The translations under genes and the position numbers were made by a program. From Petrosia ficiformis (lineage: Eukaryota; Porifera; Demospongiae; Haplosclerida; Petrosiidae), in assembly GCA_947044365.1 (NCBI GenBank), contig OX345652.1, positions 3,654,374-3,718,373 of the forward strand: a stretch of 64,000 bases of DNA, given 5' to 3'. Positions 1 to 10,600 of this stretch are shown here, piece after piece. The first letter of the stretch is position 1. The number at the start of each line of letters is the position of its first letter. The notes beneath the pieces were generated by a model. That model made no database searches, was not told where the DNA came from, and worked only from the letters and a program-made list of their open reading frames with translations.

Positions 1-1611
1 GTCCACATACATCCATGTCCACTTGGATTTGTATTAGATAATGTAACAACTGGAGATTGTGTGTGTTCACCTGCGTTGTATGCCTTTGCTAAAGATAACT
101 CAATTCCTATGACATGTTCTATTCAGACTCAAACCTTCACTAGATCTGCCAAAACAATTCCATGGGCTGGTGTTTTAAAAATTGAAAATGGAAATAAATG
201 TTTTGGAATATCTACTAGCTGTCCACTTGGTAATTGTGTAGCAAATCCAGCACTTAATTTTTTTCAAAGCACTGGAGAAACTGAACTGTTTGTAGGTCAT
301 TTGACAGGTCATACATTTCATAAACATAATCTGTGTATCAATAACAGAGAAGGGATTTTGTGTGGGAAATGTAAAGATGGACTTAGTGCAGTGTTTGGAT
401 CTCATAAGTGTATACGTTGTTCTAACCAATGGCTATGGACTATACTTATACGAGTAGTTTTAGGACCACTTGTTGTGTATTTATTATATGCTCTGAAACT
501 CACTCTAACAACTGGTACACTTAATGGTATCATATTTTATGTTGAAGCTGCTTATGGTGGACTTATTGACATATTGTCATTACACAGTGATGGAAGTGCT
601 GCGATACTAGCTTATGGTTTCTTATCAGGCTTAAATCTAAGACAAGGATTCCCTTCATGTTTTTATGATGGAATGAATAACTTGTGGAAAACAGGCCTCA
701 GTTTAGTATTCCCCATATACCTCCTGATAATAGTTGTTGTCCTCATTATACTCAGTCGTTATTCAACATGGCTTTCAAATAGAATATCTCACTCATCAGT
801 ACAAGTGCTAGTTACTGTTGTACACATATCCTTCTCAAACCTACTGCTAACTGGTGTAGCTGTTTTCACATATTCCGTCATATACACTTCAGATAAACAT
901 TATCGTGTCTGGTACTGGGATGGCACACTAGAATATATGGGTCAGTCTCATCGTATACTTGTAATCATTTCATTAGTTTTAACTCTCCCTCTTATATTGC
1001 CATACTTGTTTTTCCTTCTCTTTGCAAAGCTGATCATCAAACACTCTTCAATGGCTAGTAATTACTTGAGGCCTGTCTATGAAGCTATTCATGCACCATA
1101 TAAGGAAGATAAACATCACTGGTTTGTCGCTCGTCTGCTATTACTCATTATAATATATGTATTGTATCCCTTATACAAGACAGTACGTGGCAGTGTGTTA
1201 TGTATTATTGTAGCTGCTTTGCTTGTATTATTCTTAATTGGTCAGGCATTGTTTCGTCCTTTTAAGAACAAACTCATAAATCTGTTGGACAGTTGGGTAA
1301 TGTTTAATCTTACTCTCGTTTATGTCTCCCTCTCATACAATAATCTTAGGAAGACAATTGTATTCAATGTAGTTGCAGTTTTCCTCGTTTTTCTGACATT
1401 TCTCGGTATTCTGCTATATCATATTCTTTGGGTAACTGGAGTGTTGATCAAGATAAAGAGAGGGGTAATCATTGGTAGAAAATGGATTTCTGACCACATC
1501 ATATTTCCTCATGGTAATGGACAACCCAACCAGCTGTTACAAAATGCTACAGATTCATATTATGGTTCATGTGACCAGTATAGGGAGCCACTTCTGAGTG
1601 CTTCCACTTAA
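1..1611 (+). CDS. Beta-helix/polytopic membrane receptor-like protein, 3' part (array member A)
   Basis: The frame is open from base 1, so the gene begins upstream of the window; only the cysteine-rich module, membrane core and tail are here. It opens in the segment C-P-L-G-F-V-L-D-N-V-T-T-G-D-C, followed by CSPALYAF and the module LCGKCKDGLSAVFGS with a CSN motif just before the first membrane helix (base ~430). Hydrophobic segments follow to about base 1455, including LLYALKLTLTTGTLNGIIFY and SNRISHSSVQVLVTVVHISF. The tail ends DSYYGSCDQYREPLLSAST. No intron is seen. Function is not known. The conserved tail and polytopic core suggest a surface receptor or adhesion protein, which is inference. 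The extracellular beta-helix seen in the other members would lie outside the window. Confidence 0.88.
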   Translation, partial: VHIHPCPLGFVLDNVTTGDCVCSPALYAFAKDNSIPMTCSIQTQTFTRSAKTIPWAGVLKIENGNKCFGISTSCPLGNCVANPALNFFQSTGETELFVGHLTGHTFHKHNLCINNREGILCGKCKDGLSAVFGSHKCIRCSNQWLWTILIRVVLGPLVVYLLYALKLTLTTGTLNGIIFYVEAAYGGLIDILSLHSDGSAAILAYGFLSGLNLRQGFPSCFYDGMNNLWKTGLSLVFPIYLLIIVVVLIILSRYSTWLSNRISHSSVQVLVTVVHISFSNLLLTGVAVFTYSVIYTSDKHYRVWYWDGTLEYMGQSHRILVIISLVLTLPLILPYLFFLLFAKLIIKHSSMASNYLRPVYEAIHAPYKEDKHHWFVARLLLLIIIYVLYPLYKTVRGSVLCIIVAALLVLFLIGQALFRPFKNKLINLLDSWVMFNLTLVYVSLSYNNLRKTIVFNVVAVFLVFLTFLGILLYHILWVTGVLIKIKRGVIIGRKWISDHIIFPHGNGQPNQLLQNATDSYYGSCDQYREPLLSAST

Positions 1612-1888
1612 TATAACCGGGTTTATAAATAATGAACAAAACTGTAAATACAATAATTAAAATTGTAATCCATGTTTTATGAATAACTGATAGTTATATG
1701 TAATAATTAGGTAATTGTGCTATTATTTTTTGTACTTGTAAGTTCATTGCATAATATGTTATAACATGCCTAAAGATAAACTTCAATTCTGTATCAACGA
1801 CAGGTTTTATATGATGGTGTATCTGATTTATAAACCTGTGGTTTACCTTGATGTTTCACTGTATCAGGATATATATATATAATTATAT
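1612..1888. other. Intergenic, no feature seen
   Basis: AT-rich 3' flank of member A. It contains a short (AT)n run near 1870 directly before the tandem hairpin elements. I see no gene or RNA. Confidence 0.5.
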
Positions 1889-2509
1889 TTCTAGCCTGTT
1901 ACTATGTTGTTGCTATGTGTTATATTTCAACTATAAGGAAGTTATAGACCGGTTTATAACTTCCCAGTTTCGCAGACGCTGTAACCAAGGTAATAGTATA
2001 GCGCATGCGTAAATTAGAAAATTGTGTGGGCGGGGCGAGGGGGCGTTGCAGAAACAACTGTTCTTAGCTCGATAACTCTTGCATTTTACAAGATTCAAGA
2101 TTGTAATTTCTTTTACTGGTGAGTTGAAGTGTTAAGAAAGCTACAGATGTGAAATTCATGCTTCGTTAGTTGCAGAAGAACAGCAAGGCGAATGCATGAA
2201 ACGTCCCGGGCTACGCCCACACTCTGGCTAAGCTTCATAACTTCCGTATTTTTAACAGTACAGACTTTTAACTTGTTTCAATGTATAGAAGAACTTCTAA
2301 GAACGCCATACATATCAACATTATCCTTCGTTAGTTGCTGGAAGGTAGCAAGGCGAGTGTTTGAATTGAAGTGGGTGGCTAGAAAACAGTTATAAAATGC
2401 GCGTGCGGTTTATAACAGAATTCTAAGCCCGCGCACTCGGGCGTGCCGCCCTCGTTGCTAGGGCTTAGAATTCTGTTATAAACCGCACGCGCATTTTATA
2501 ACTATAACT
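1889..2509. repeat. Foldback/MITE-like element, tandem copy 1
   Basis: First of two directly repeated units of about 0.6 kb. It starts ttctagcctgttactatg and has a hairpin GGAAGTTATA...TATAACTTCC near 1937-1965. It carries a CpG-rich stretch with gcgcatgcgt at 2001-2010, and ends in a perfect 43-bp inverted repeat (2388-2430 / 2461-2503) with a 30-nt GC-rich loop. Two internal blocks, each with 'cttcgttagttgc' followed by 'agcaaggcga', are themselves related. There is no transposase frame. This copy keeps about 33 bp near 2018-2050 (gggcggggcgaggggg) that copy 2 lacks. Confidence 0.8.
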
Positions 2510-3097
2510 TCTAGCCTGTTACTATGTTGTTGCTATGTGTTATATTTCAACTATAAGGAAGTTATAGACCGGCCGGTTTATAACTTCCCAGTTTCGCAGA
2601 CGCTGTAACCAAGGTAATAGTATAGCGCATGCGTAAATCAGAAACAACTGTTTTTAGCTCTATAACTCTTGCATTTTACAAGATTCAAGATTGTAATTTC
2701 TTTTACTGGTGAGTTGAAGTGTTAAGAAAGCTAAAGATGTGAAATTCATGCTTCGTTAGTTGCAGGAGAACAGCAAGGCGAGTGTATGAAACGTCCCGGG
2801 CTACGCCCACACTCTGGCTAAGCTTCATAACTTCCGTATTTTTAACAGTACAGACTTTTAACTTGTTTGAATGTATAGAAGAACTTCTAAGAACGCCATA
2901 CATATAAACATTATCCTTCGTTAGTTGCTGGAAGGTAGCAAGGCGAGTGTTTGAATTGAAGTGGGTGGCTAGAAAACAGTTATAAAATGCGCGTGCGGTT
3001 TATAACAGAATTCTAAGCCCGCGCACTCGGGCGTGCCGCCCTCGTTGCTAGGGCTTAGAATTCTGTTATAAACCGCACGCGCATTTTATAACTATAA
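2510..3097. repeat. Foldback/MITE-like element, tandem copy 2
   Basis: A second unit, nearly identical to 1889-2509 and directly abutting it. The first hairpin centre is CCGGCCGG instead of CCGG, and about 33 bp of the GC-rich segment is missing. The terminal 43-bp perfect stem is at 2978-3020 / 3051-3093, with the same 30-nt loop as copy 1. Near identity of the copies, including the loop, points to recent tandem duplication. Confidence 0.8.
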
Positions 3098-3099
3098 CA

Positions 3100-3345
3100 T
3101 ATAGTATGATGGTGACATCATCCCTTTGATGTGGTGAGATCTATATGTTGTATATAGATCTAAGAAGAGCTCTATATTTTTTAATATAGACCTGTCTGGC
3201 CATTCTATGTACACTATGCTATGTACCCTCGTTTTGTGTCCTCGGATGTGATATAGCCCTCATAGGCTCGGGCTATATCACATCCTTGGACATAAAACTC
3301 AGGTCCTATATTCATTATATAGGACCTATTAGCATACTATATAAT
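3100..3345. repeat. Multi-hairpin repeat element, copy 1
   Basis: A chain of hairpins in about 230 bp: AGATCTATAT/ATATAGATCT (3137-3161); TCTATATT/AATATAGA (3171-3190); a 16-bp stem GGATGTGATATAGCCC/GGGCTATATCACATCC (3244-3259 / 3270-3285), extended by an outer stem GTTTTGTGTCC/GGACATAAAAC; and AGGTCCTATAT/ATATAGGACCT (3301-3311 / 3317-3327). The same stems recur at 10325-10600. Confidence 0.75.
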
Positions 3346-3469
3346 ATATATAATTATATATAAAAGACTCAATAGAAATTAGTAAAAACATAATTTTATG
3401 TCACTTAGATGCGATATCACTGTATGTTATATTCCTAGCATGGTATGGTTCCAACTTGATTACAGTATC

Positions 3470-3965
3470 CAAGGTGCCAATATTATTTATATTAGTGATA
3501 TACATGATACATACAGAGTCAGTATGTAATGGTTTCAATTGTCATGAACTGTTTAAATATAAAGTTATTGTAAATCTGTTGTGGGTTGTCATATTTACAT
3601 TGTCTCATTCACAGGTTTCAACATAAACAGTCACATTATCTTAAACGTGTATTGGCATAAACATTTCATTTGTAATAATAATAATAATTATTACAATTAT
3701 GTATATATACACATCTTTTAACTGCATTACCTGTATTATGTAGTGTGATATGCTAATGTATTTCATATGAGATAAACTGACTGTTTATCTAGAAAATTGT
3801 TAAAACATTGTAAATAGGAATAACTTCATATTATCTATAATTATACAGTTTATGACAATTATCATACAGTTACACACTCTGTATGTAACGTTAGTGTATA
3901 CATTCTTCATATCATACAGTTACACACTCTGTATGTAACATTAGTTTATGCATGCTTTATATGGC
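3470..3965. repeat. Intergenic direct repeat, copy 1
   Basis: The segment with 'attagtgatatacatgatacatacagagt' type sequence, 'gtcatatttacattgtctcatt', 'aggtttcaacataaacagtcacattatctta', 'gataaactgac(t)gtttatct' and 'acagtttatgacaattatcatac' recurs in the same order at 4350-4765. Related fragments occur 3' of other array genes (about 9960-10140, 13320-13510, 29980-30150). It is a non-coding repeat travelling with the gene duplications. Confidence 0.65.
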
Positions 3966-4023
3966 CTAGTATCACATATGTAATAGTTAGAACACGCTTT
4001 ACTGTGATTACGTGTTTTAATGT

Positions 4024-4131
4024 AGCACGAGGGCGGGTCAATAAAGGTTGAGTTTACATAATGCACAAGCCGAAGGCGAGTGCGTTATGTAAATGAGACC
4101 TTTATTGACCACCCAAGTGCTGCATTGATAC
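4024..4131. repeat. Long imperfect hairpin (foldback element)
   Basis: The left arm includes GGGTCAATAAAGGT and TTTACATAATGCAC; the right arm includes GTGCGTTATGTAAA and ACCTTTATTGACC. The outer bases AGCAC/GTGCT also pair. The loop is about 13 nt (aagccgaaggcga). It looks like a small non-autonomous foldback element; no coding capacity. Confidence 0.75.
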
Positions 4132-4349
4132 ACAAAATGCATTGTCAAGTGTGTTCTAAGTGATTTATTGATGATCTGGTAAACTACTACTGTTGTTGGA
4201 GCTGCTTCGTTAGTACAGGTGAGCAAAGTGTGCAATAACTAACCTATTGCACGCAAAAGTATCCAATAAGTGATTTAATGTTCAATCATGTGACACATTA
4301 TCTGCACTCTGATTGGCCACAGGTCACACGATCAGCAATAAATAATATT

Positions 4350-4765
4350 ATATATTATTTATATTAGTGATACACATGATACATACAGAGTGTGTAACTG
4401 TTGTTTAAAATAATTATAAAGTTATTGTTGTGTGTTGTCATATTTACATTGTCTCATTGACAGGTTTCAACATAAACAGTCACATTATCTTAAATGTGTA
4501 TACATTTCATAACTATGTGTAGAGTTAATGACATCTTGTAATGGCATTACCTGTATTATGTAGGTAGTGCGATAATATGCTAATGTATTTTGTATGAGAT
4601 AAAGTGACAGTTTATCTTGAAAGTTGTTGTGACATTGTAAATATGATAATACACAATGAATTTACAATAACTTCATAATTATCTGTACTAAACAGTTTAT
4701 GACAATTATCATACCGTTACACACTCTATATGTAAAAAATAACATTAGTTTATACATGCTTCATA
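4350..4765. repeat. Intergenic direct repeat, copy 2
   Basis: A diverged copy of 3470-3965, with the same order of blocks. It is followed by a (CA)n/(TA)n run at about 4778-4825. Confidence 0.6.
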
Positions 4766-4776
4766 TAGCCTAGCAT

Positions 4777-4809
<33 letters not shown>

Positions 4810-4886
4810 TATATATATATAATATTGATAATCTTCATAGTCACTTTGAATCCTCTAGTTGAAGCAACACATAAGTACGGGCGTAT

Positions 4887-5070
4887 GTTCACATTCATAA
4901 TGACCACAAAATTAAGATGTGATGTCTTTGTATGTACTATACTGCATAGTTAATGTCATAAGGTTAATAGATACACAAAACAGAACCGGAAGGATAATTA
5001 TATAAAAAGGATGCATGTAAAAAGATTCAAAACTAAAGTTGGGAACATTTTCTGCGGTCAAGTATTTACA
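4887..5070. repeat. 240-bp MITE family, copy 1 (degraded)
   Basis: It starts gttcacattcataatgacc and contains 'aatgtcataaggttaata', 'aggataattatataaaaa' and 'aaaaagattcaaaactaaa'. It ends near gaacattttctgcgg. The same blocks occur at 52549-52785 and, inverted, at 58363-58606. The best copy has terminal inverted repeats around ATTCACATTCA...CCTCA. Confidence 0.65.
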
Positions 5071-5452
5071 TACTATGACATATTTATGCCCACTTCTATG
5101 TAATGATTTCTTAATCATTTACCATTGCCTAATTTTAATACATCTTCTATCTGCTTCCAGTGAGGCACTCTCTACATTCTAATACAAAATTACTTAGGAA
5201 TCAAAATAACAATTTTAGGAAACTATGTAATTGTTGTTGGGCCAAAAGGGAAACACCATTATAGATTTATGTCATACAGCCATATGATGAAAGAAATTAT
5301 CCTTCACTGTAGGTTTTAGAGAAACTGAAAGAAAACATGTTGTGATAATGTTTTGACAATATCTTTCTTTTAATCTTATTATGTGTATTTGGAATGTTAT
5401 AATTACATAATTTATATTTTAGACAAAAATGCGGAAATGTATTTAATATTTC

Positions 5453-5462
5453 GCTTATAAGA
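5453..5462 (+). promoter_or_regulatory. Possible TATA box of the 5521 gene
   Basis: CTTATAAGAG sits about 60 bases upstream of the chosen ATG. It is weak alone, but TATA-like sites at a similar distance precede the members at 20293, 25471, 31542 and 40963. Confidence 0.35.
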
Positions 5463-5520
5463 GCTACACCAATCAATTCACAGCTCAGATTTGATTCTGT
5501 CATCTGACATCGTTTCTCTG

Positions 5521-8500
5521 ATGGCTCTCAGATTTTGTCTTCTCGTGTTCTTTTCTGTGTGTTGCTGTACTTATGCCTCCAGTGAAACAATTCTCATCAA
5601 CACATCAACAGCCTTGGAGCACTACATGTGTAATTATAGTGACCTTAATGTTGAATTAGTTCTCATGTTGGATAGTTCAATACACTATTGTATTCAAAAA
5701 CATGACTTTTGCATTGTACATTCAAGAAATATGACAGTTCGAAGCAACTCAAACAACTCGTGTATTGTAACGTGTTATCAAGATCATCATAATCCATGTC
5801 ACACAAAGGGTTTTGCATTTATTAATGGTTTTATCACGCTTCAAAAAGTGACATTCATTAACTGTGGAACATATCTCAATAAATTACCAGATAATATTAT
5901 CAACATGTTCAATTCGTCATCTCTGTATTACTCTTCTAATCATGCTGCTGCCTTACTCTTTATACAGTGTACTGTCAATATGATTGAAATTGAACTAACA
6001 TCATCATATGGGTTTGCAGTAATTGGTATCAACCTTATGAACTCTGCTTTACTCAGAGTCAATGCAACAAACTCAACAAGTAGCTCTGAAATATACATTT
6101 ATGATAACACAAGTATTGGTAATGGAATTATGCTACATTTTTTCAACGATATTTATGGAATAATTGGTACACATTATGTATCAATAGAACATTGTGCCTT
6201 TCAATATAATATCGATTTTCGTAAACAGATGTGTGTTACTGATATTTACGATGATCCTTCTACTGAAAATGAAGTGGTAAATGCGGCTGCATTAACAATT
6301 CTATATTCACAGAAAAACTATCAGGCAAAAGTATTCATTAAGAAATCATTTTTTATCAGAAATTTAGGTACATTATCTGGGTCTTTATTGATTGTACATT
6401 ATGGTAGTGAAAATGGTGACTTCACGGTTGTAAAGAATTCCATCTTTACTGGAAGTAATTTAATAAACTCTAAACACTGTAAAGGAGCAGCAATAAGTTT
6501 CAATTTTCTTTCCCCTTTGTGGAATAATTCAGATAACAAGATTTTAGGGCCTTTAACAGTTGAAAATACACACTTCTCTAACTCTCAAATCTATCAGAAA
6601 TATTATCAGAGTGGAGCTGTGTATATTGGTGTTGCCAAGGTTTCAAACCAAATGAAATTAGTCTTTCACAATATTACATTTACGAAGAACTTTGCTGCTC
6701 AAACAGGAGTATGTGTACTAGTTGAGAGACTGCATGGTAGCTACGATGATAATATCTCTTTTATACTAGAAAGCGTAACAGCAAATGCAAACTCTTTGGC
6801 AACCCTGTCATCTATTGCTTCGTCTGTTGGTATGTTCGTATTCCATGGAATTGATTGTTACATACATGGTACTAAAGAAAGGCCATCAACTTTCAGCAAT
6901 AATTTTGGGATAGTCATTGATGCTATGAATGCCAACATCTATCTTAGTGGGGATGTATTGTTTGACAGTAACAAAGGTACCAGAGGTTCTGCTATCAAGA
7001 TTACGGACAACAGTCGTCTATTTTTTATGAATGAACTAACAGTGGTATTCTTAAATAATCAGGCAGAACTATTAGGTGGAGCGATCTTTGCTGAAGTAAA
7101 CAGAAACAGAAATGGAAACTGTTCATTATATATTCACAATAGCAAATCTATTAATGCTACTTTCTTGGATAATCAGGCAATTCAGGGAGGAAATGATATT
7201 TATGCATACCCAATTTTTTCTTGTTACTTCAATGACTCGACTACATTTTATACATCAAGTGATACTATGAATGCTTATGAAGAGGTTTTCCACTTTTCAA
7301 ATACTTTAGTTGAGAACAAACTCTTGAATTTCTCTACTAAGGCAACAAAACTACTTATTTGTAACAAAAGTTTTGTTACTGCTTATCCTGGTAGAACATT
7401 TTCTTTGCAACTAGCAGCCAATGATTCCTTAGACCGATTTGTTTACACTACTGTGGGAGTTGAAATAGTTCCTAAGAACACATACACCCGTAATTACTTG
7501 AGTTTGTCATATCAAGACAAAGAACAGATTATTAGCGAGTCGTATGATGGAATTTGTACTTCTATTAACTTCACTGTGCATGTCCACATACCAAAATATC
7601 ACAACCATGTAATTGAGGGAATACTTACTCTCTCTTTACCTGACTATCCTGAAGCTGTATATTGTCATGTCAGTGTACTTCCATGTCCACCAGGATTTAT
7701 ATTAGAAAATATAACAACTGGAGACTGTGTGTGTTCACCTGCATTGTATGCCTTTGCTGAACAAAATTCAGGTCCTTTTTCATGTTCTATTCAGACACAA
7801 ACATTTACTCGAAGTACTACAACAAACTCATGGGCTGGTCTTATAGAGGATGATAATGGATCAAAATTTTTCGGAATATCCCTTGCTTGTCCTATTGGTA
7901 GCTGCGAATCAAATCAACTGTTTGATTATTTTTATAGCGCAGAAATGGAAACTTCTGTAGCTTATAAAGCCAATGATTTATGGTATACTGCACCTCTTTG
8001 TGTTAGTCACAAAGAAGGTACTTTATGTGGAAAGTGTAAGGAAGGTCTTAGTACTGTGTTTGGCTATAGAAATTGTGATCATTGCAGTAACAAATGGTTA
8101 TGGACTATACCAATATATCTTGGATTAGGTCCACTTCTTGTATATTTGTTGTATGCCCTGAGACTTACACTAACAACTGGTACGCTTAATGGTATTATAT
8201 TCTATGCTCAAGCTGCTAATGGTGGTCTGATTGATTTATTAACACTTCACAATAGTGGTACTATATTATTAAAAGGAACAGATAAATTGGCAATAGGTTT
8301 TCTGTCATTTTTTAGTCTAAATTTGGGATTCCCTTTATGTTTTTATGATGGAATGACTGAGTTGTGGAAAACAGGTCTGACTTTATTATTTCCCTTATAC
8401 CTCCTGACAATAGTTGTTGTCCTCATTATACTCAGTCGTTATTCAACATGGCTTTCAAACAGAATATCTCACTCATCAGTACAAGTACTAGTTACTGTTG

Positions 8501-9294
8501 TACATCTCTCCTTCTCAAAACTGTTAATAGCTATTATTGATGTCTTCACACCAGCTAGAATATATACAGATAATGGATATATTGATGTATGGTTTTGGGA
8601 TGGCACAGTTAGATACTTGAGTCCAGACCATCGCAACCTTGTGATCTATGCATCTCTAATAGTTTTCCCTCTCCTAGTACCTTACATCACACTCCTCCTT
8701 CTTGCTAAACCTCTTCGACGTTGTTCACTAGCTAACAAATATCTAAGGCCTGTTCTTGAAGCTATTCATGCTCCATATAAGGAAGGTAAAAACTATTGGT
8801 TTGTATTTCGTCTAGTGCTAGTAATAACTATGTACATTGTGTATACTGTTTACAGGGGAAAGAATATTTTTAAATTGTATTTAGCTTGTACACCAATACT
8901 GGTATTTTTCGTAATTGTACAAGCTTACATCAAGCCATTCAAGACAAATTTTCTGAACATAATGGACACTTGGATTATGTTTAACATCACATTTCTGTAT
9001 ACTACAACATGGTACTATATTATCTCAAAAGATATTGAGATTACTATAACTATTTGTGTTGTTGGTGTTCTTCTGGTGTTCATTAATTTCCTTCTTATTC
9101 TTGTCTATCATTTATTATGGGTAACTGGTTTACTGGCAAAAATAATGAAAAAGATGAAAATGGCTCAACAGGAAATGTCACACCATTTACACATTTTCCA
9201 CCGAGATGTTTCAAAAGTACGTTTGGTTCAACCAGATCAAGTTTCCTACTCTTGTGAGCAATACAGGGAGCCAATTTTAAGTGACTTTGATTAA
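5521..9294 (+). CDS. Pmp-like beta-helix / polytopic membrane protein (array member B)
   Basis: An intact single-exon frame of 1257 residues. I chose the ATG at 5521 (MALRFCLLVFFSVCCC), which gives a good signal peptide; the frame continues upstream only to a TTG. Residues ~30-700 are beta-helix-like: asparagine-rich with many N-x-S/T sites, FxxN turns and GGAIFAEVN near residue 518, as in Chlamydia Pmp-type repeats. A cysteine module follows (C-P-P-G-F at ~720, CGKCKEGLSTVFG at ~835), then about 9-10 hydrophobic segments from ~860 to ~1205. The tail ends YSCEQYREPILSDFD; the first tyrosine context differs slightly from its relatives. Its 3' half and 3' flank were duplicated into 11.9-13.6 kb. 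Expected location is the plasma membrane with the beta-helix outside; ligand and role are unknown. Confidence 0.92.
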   Translation: MALRFCLLVFFSVCCCTYASSETILINTSTALEHYMCNYSDLNVELVLMLDSSIHYCIQKHDFCIVHSRNMTVRSNSNNSCIVTCYQDHHNPCHTKGFAFINGFITLQKVTFINCGTYLNKLPDNIINMFNSSSLYYSSNHAAALLFIQCTVNMIEIELTSSYGFAVIGINLMNSALLRVNATNSTSSSEIYIYDNTSIGNGIMLHFFNDIYGIIGTHYVSIEHCAFQYNIDFRKQMCVTDIYDDPSTENEVVNAAALTILYSQKNYQAKVFIKKSFFIRNLGTLSGSLLIVHYGSENGDFTVVKNSIFTGSNLINSKHCKGAAISFNFLSPLWNNSDNKILGPLTVENTHFSNSQIYQKYYQSGAVYIGVAKVSNQMKLVFHNITFTKNFAAQTGVCVLVERLHGSYDDNISFILESVTANANSLATLSSIASSVGMFVFHGIDCYIHGTKERPSTFSNNFGIVIDAMNANIYLSGDVLFDSNKGTRGSAIKITDNSRLFFMNELTVVFLNNQAELLGGAIFAEVNRNRNGNCSLYIHNSKSINATFLDNQAIQGGNDIYAYPIFSCYFNDSTTFYTSSDTMNAYEEVFHFSNTLVENKLLNFSTKATKLLICNKSFVTAYPGRTFSLQLAANDSLDRFVYTTVGVEIVPKNTYTRNYLSLSYQDKEQIISESYDGICTSINFTVHVHIPKYHNHVIEGILTLSLPDYPEAVYCHVSVLPCPPGFILENITTGDCVCSPALYAFAEQNSGPFSCSIQTQTFTRSTTTNSWAGLIEDDNGSKFFGISLACPIGSCESNQLFDYFYSAEMETSVAYKANDLWYTAPLCVSHKEGTLCGKCKEGLSTVFGYRNCDHCSNKWLWTIPIYLGLGPLLVYLLYALRLTLTTGTLNGIIFYAQAANGGLIDLLTLHNSGTILLKGTDKLAIGFLSFFSLNLGFPLCFYDGMTELWKTGLTLLFPLYLLTIVVVLIILSRYSTWLSNRISHSSVQVLVTVVHLSFSKLLIAIIDVFTPARIYTDNGYIDVWFWDGTVRYLSPDHRNLVIYASLIVFPLLVPYITLLLLAKPLRRCSLANKYLRPVLEAIHAPYKEGKNYWFVFRLVLVITMYIVYTVYRGKNIFKLYLACTPILVFFVIVQAYIKPFKTNFLNIMDTWIMFNITFLYTTTWYYIISKDIEITITICVVGVLLVFINFLLILVYHLLWVTGLLAKIMKKMKMAQQEMSHHLHIFHRDVSKVRLVQPDQVSYSCEQYREPILSDFD

Positions 9295-10040
9295 ACAGTA
9301 TAAATGGAGAAAACATGTTTATTTCATTTTTGTGAAAAAATGTTATTGTTGTTTATTTGTCATTATAGATAATGACTGTTTATAGTTAGACTGCTGAAGT
9401 TAGTGCAACAGTTGTAGAGTTTATTTTCAATTTGTAACAAATGTTAAATATATTACCATACTATAAACTATGTATAAAATAATTACATAAATATATTGCC
9501 AGTATATAAATACATACTGTTGACTGTGCTGAGGTTGAGGTTAAGGGTGTTCCTTGTAGCATAGATAATATACATAATTATGTTAATTATATAATGTTTC
9601 ATGACAATGGATAGATCAAGATATGACAGCCTATTAGTTTTATTGTCAAGTAGTTTTGACATACCTAACAAAGATTTTCAATTAATTTGTTTATGTAATT
9701 CTTGTTGAATGTATGCAGGCCCCCCAGGCAGACCAGCCCATGACTGATGGGACATTTCCTGTTGAAAGTGAATATTTATCTATCTATTTATCTATCAATG
9801 GGAATTTCCCTGTGTTAATATTTTGTATTATCCCATACTATTATAGTTTTACCATATTGTGTTAATGTAGGACCCAAAATTAAACAAACCATTCCCATAT
9901 AATGATACATAAGTACAACTCTTTGCTTCTAAATAATTTTATACATATAATAATATTAATATAATAGAGTTAATGACATCTTGTATTTTGTTATGGTGTG
10001 TTGCATGTATTATATAGGTAATGTATTATACATATACTCT
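9295..10040. repeat. 3' flank of member B, segmental duplication copy 1
   Basis: The run 'taaacagtataaatggagaaaacatgttt', the block 'gttgaggttaagggtgttccttgtagcatagataatatac', and 'gcagaccagccca...gatgggacatttcctgttgaaag' with 'tatctatctatttatctatcaatg' all recur in the same order at 12497-13400. This is flank copied along with the gene. No gene is seen here. Confidence 0.75.
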
Positions 10041-10228
10041 TTTATAAGAGATAAGGGACTGTTTATCAGTTTATCTTGAAATTTGTTGATGAGACAATGT
10101 AAATAACAATACTCTACATTTACAATAACTTCATACCTCTAATTAGTAAACAGTTTATAGTTAAACTACTAGAGGTTGTTTAACAGTTGTATAGAGTTTA
10201 CTTTCAATTTGTAAAATCTATCATGAGA

Positions 10229-10233
10229 TAGAA

Positions 10234-10308
<75 letters not shown>
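10229..10308. repeat. (AT)n microsatellite
   Basis: An essentially perfect AT dinucleotide run of about 80 bases. Its length is likely variable and possibly misassembled. Confidence 0.9.
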
Positions 10309-10313
<5 letters not shown>

Positions 10314-10324
10314 TTATATAATAT

Positions 10325-10600
10325 GCTAATAGGTCCTATATTAAAAATATAGGACCTGAGTTTTGTGTTTGAGGATGTGATATAGCCTTAGCCTGCCAGT
10401 GCTATATCACATTCGAGGTCACAAAACAAGGGTCCTATATTTATTATATAGGACCCATTAGCATACTATATACAATATATTGTATGATGGTGATATCTTC
10501 TGCATAGTGTACACAAATTAGTCAGACAGGTCTATGTTAAAAAATATAGACCTCCTCTTAGGTCTATATACAATATATAGACCTAAGAGCCTCTCCTCAA
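10325..10600. repeat. Multi-hairpin repeat element, copy 2
   Basis: Five successive hairpins: AGGTCCTATATT/AATATAGGACCT (10331-10357); GATGTGATATAGC/GCTATATCACATTC; GGGTCCTATAT/ATATAGGACCC; AGGTCTAT/ATATAGACCT; and CTTAGGTCTATATA/TATATAGACCTAAG (~10558-10588). It shares stems with 3100-3345 but in a rearranged order, and shares the flank 'tgatggtgayatc'. Confidence 0.75.

Noticed and set aside
2192..2903. Short open frames of 66-67 codons on both strands
   Set aside because: They lie inside the two copies of the tandem hairpin element and mirror each other; no coding sign.
5491..5520. TTG as the start of the 5521 gene
   Set aside because: A proper ATG 30 bases downstream gives a typical signal peptide; the extension does not.
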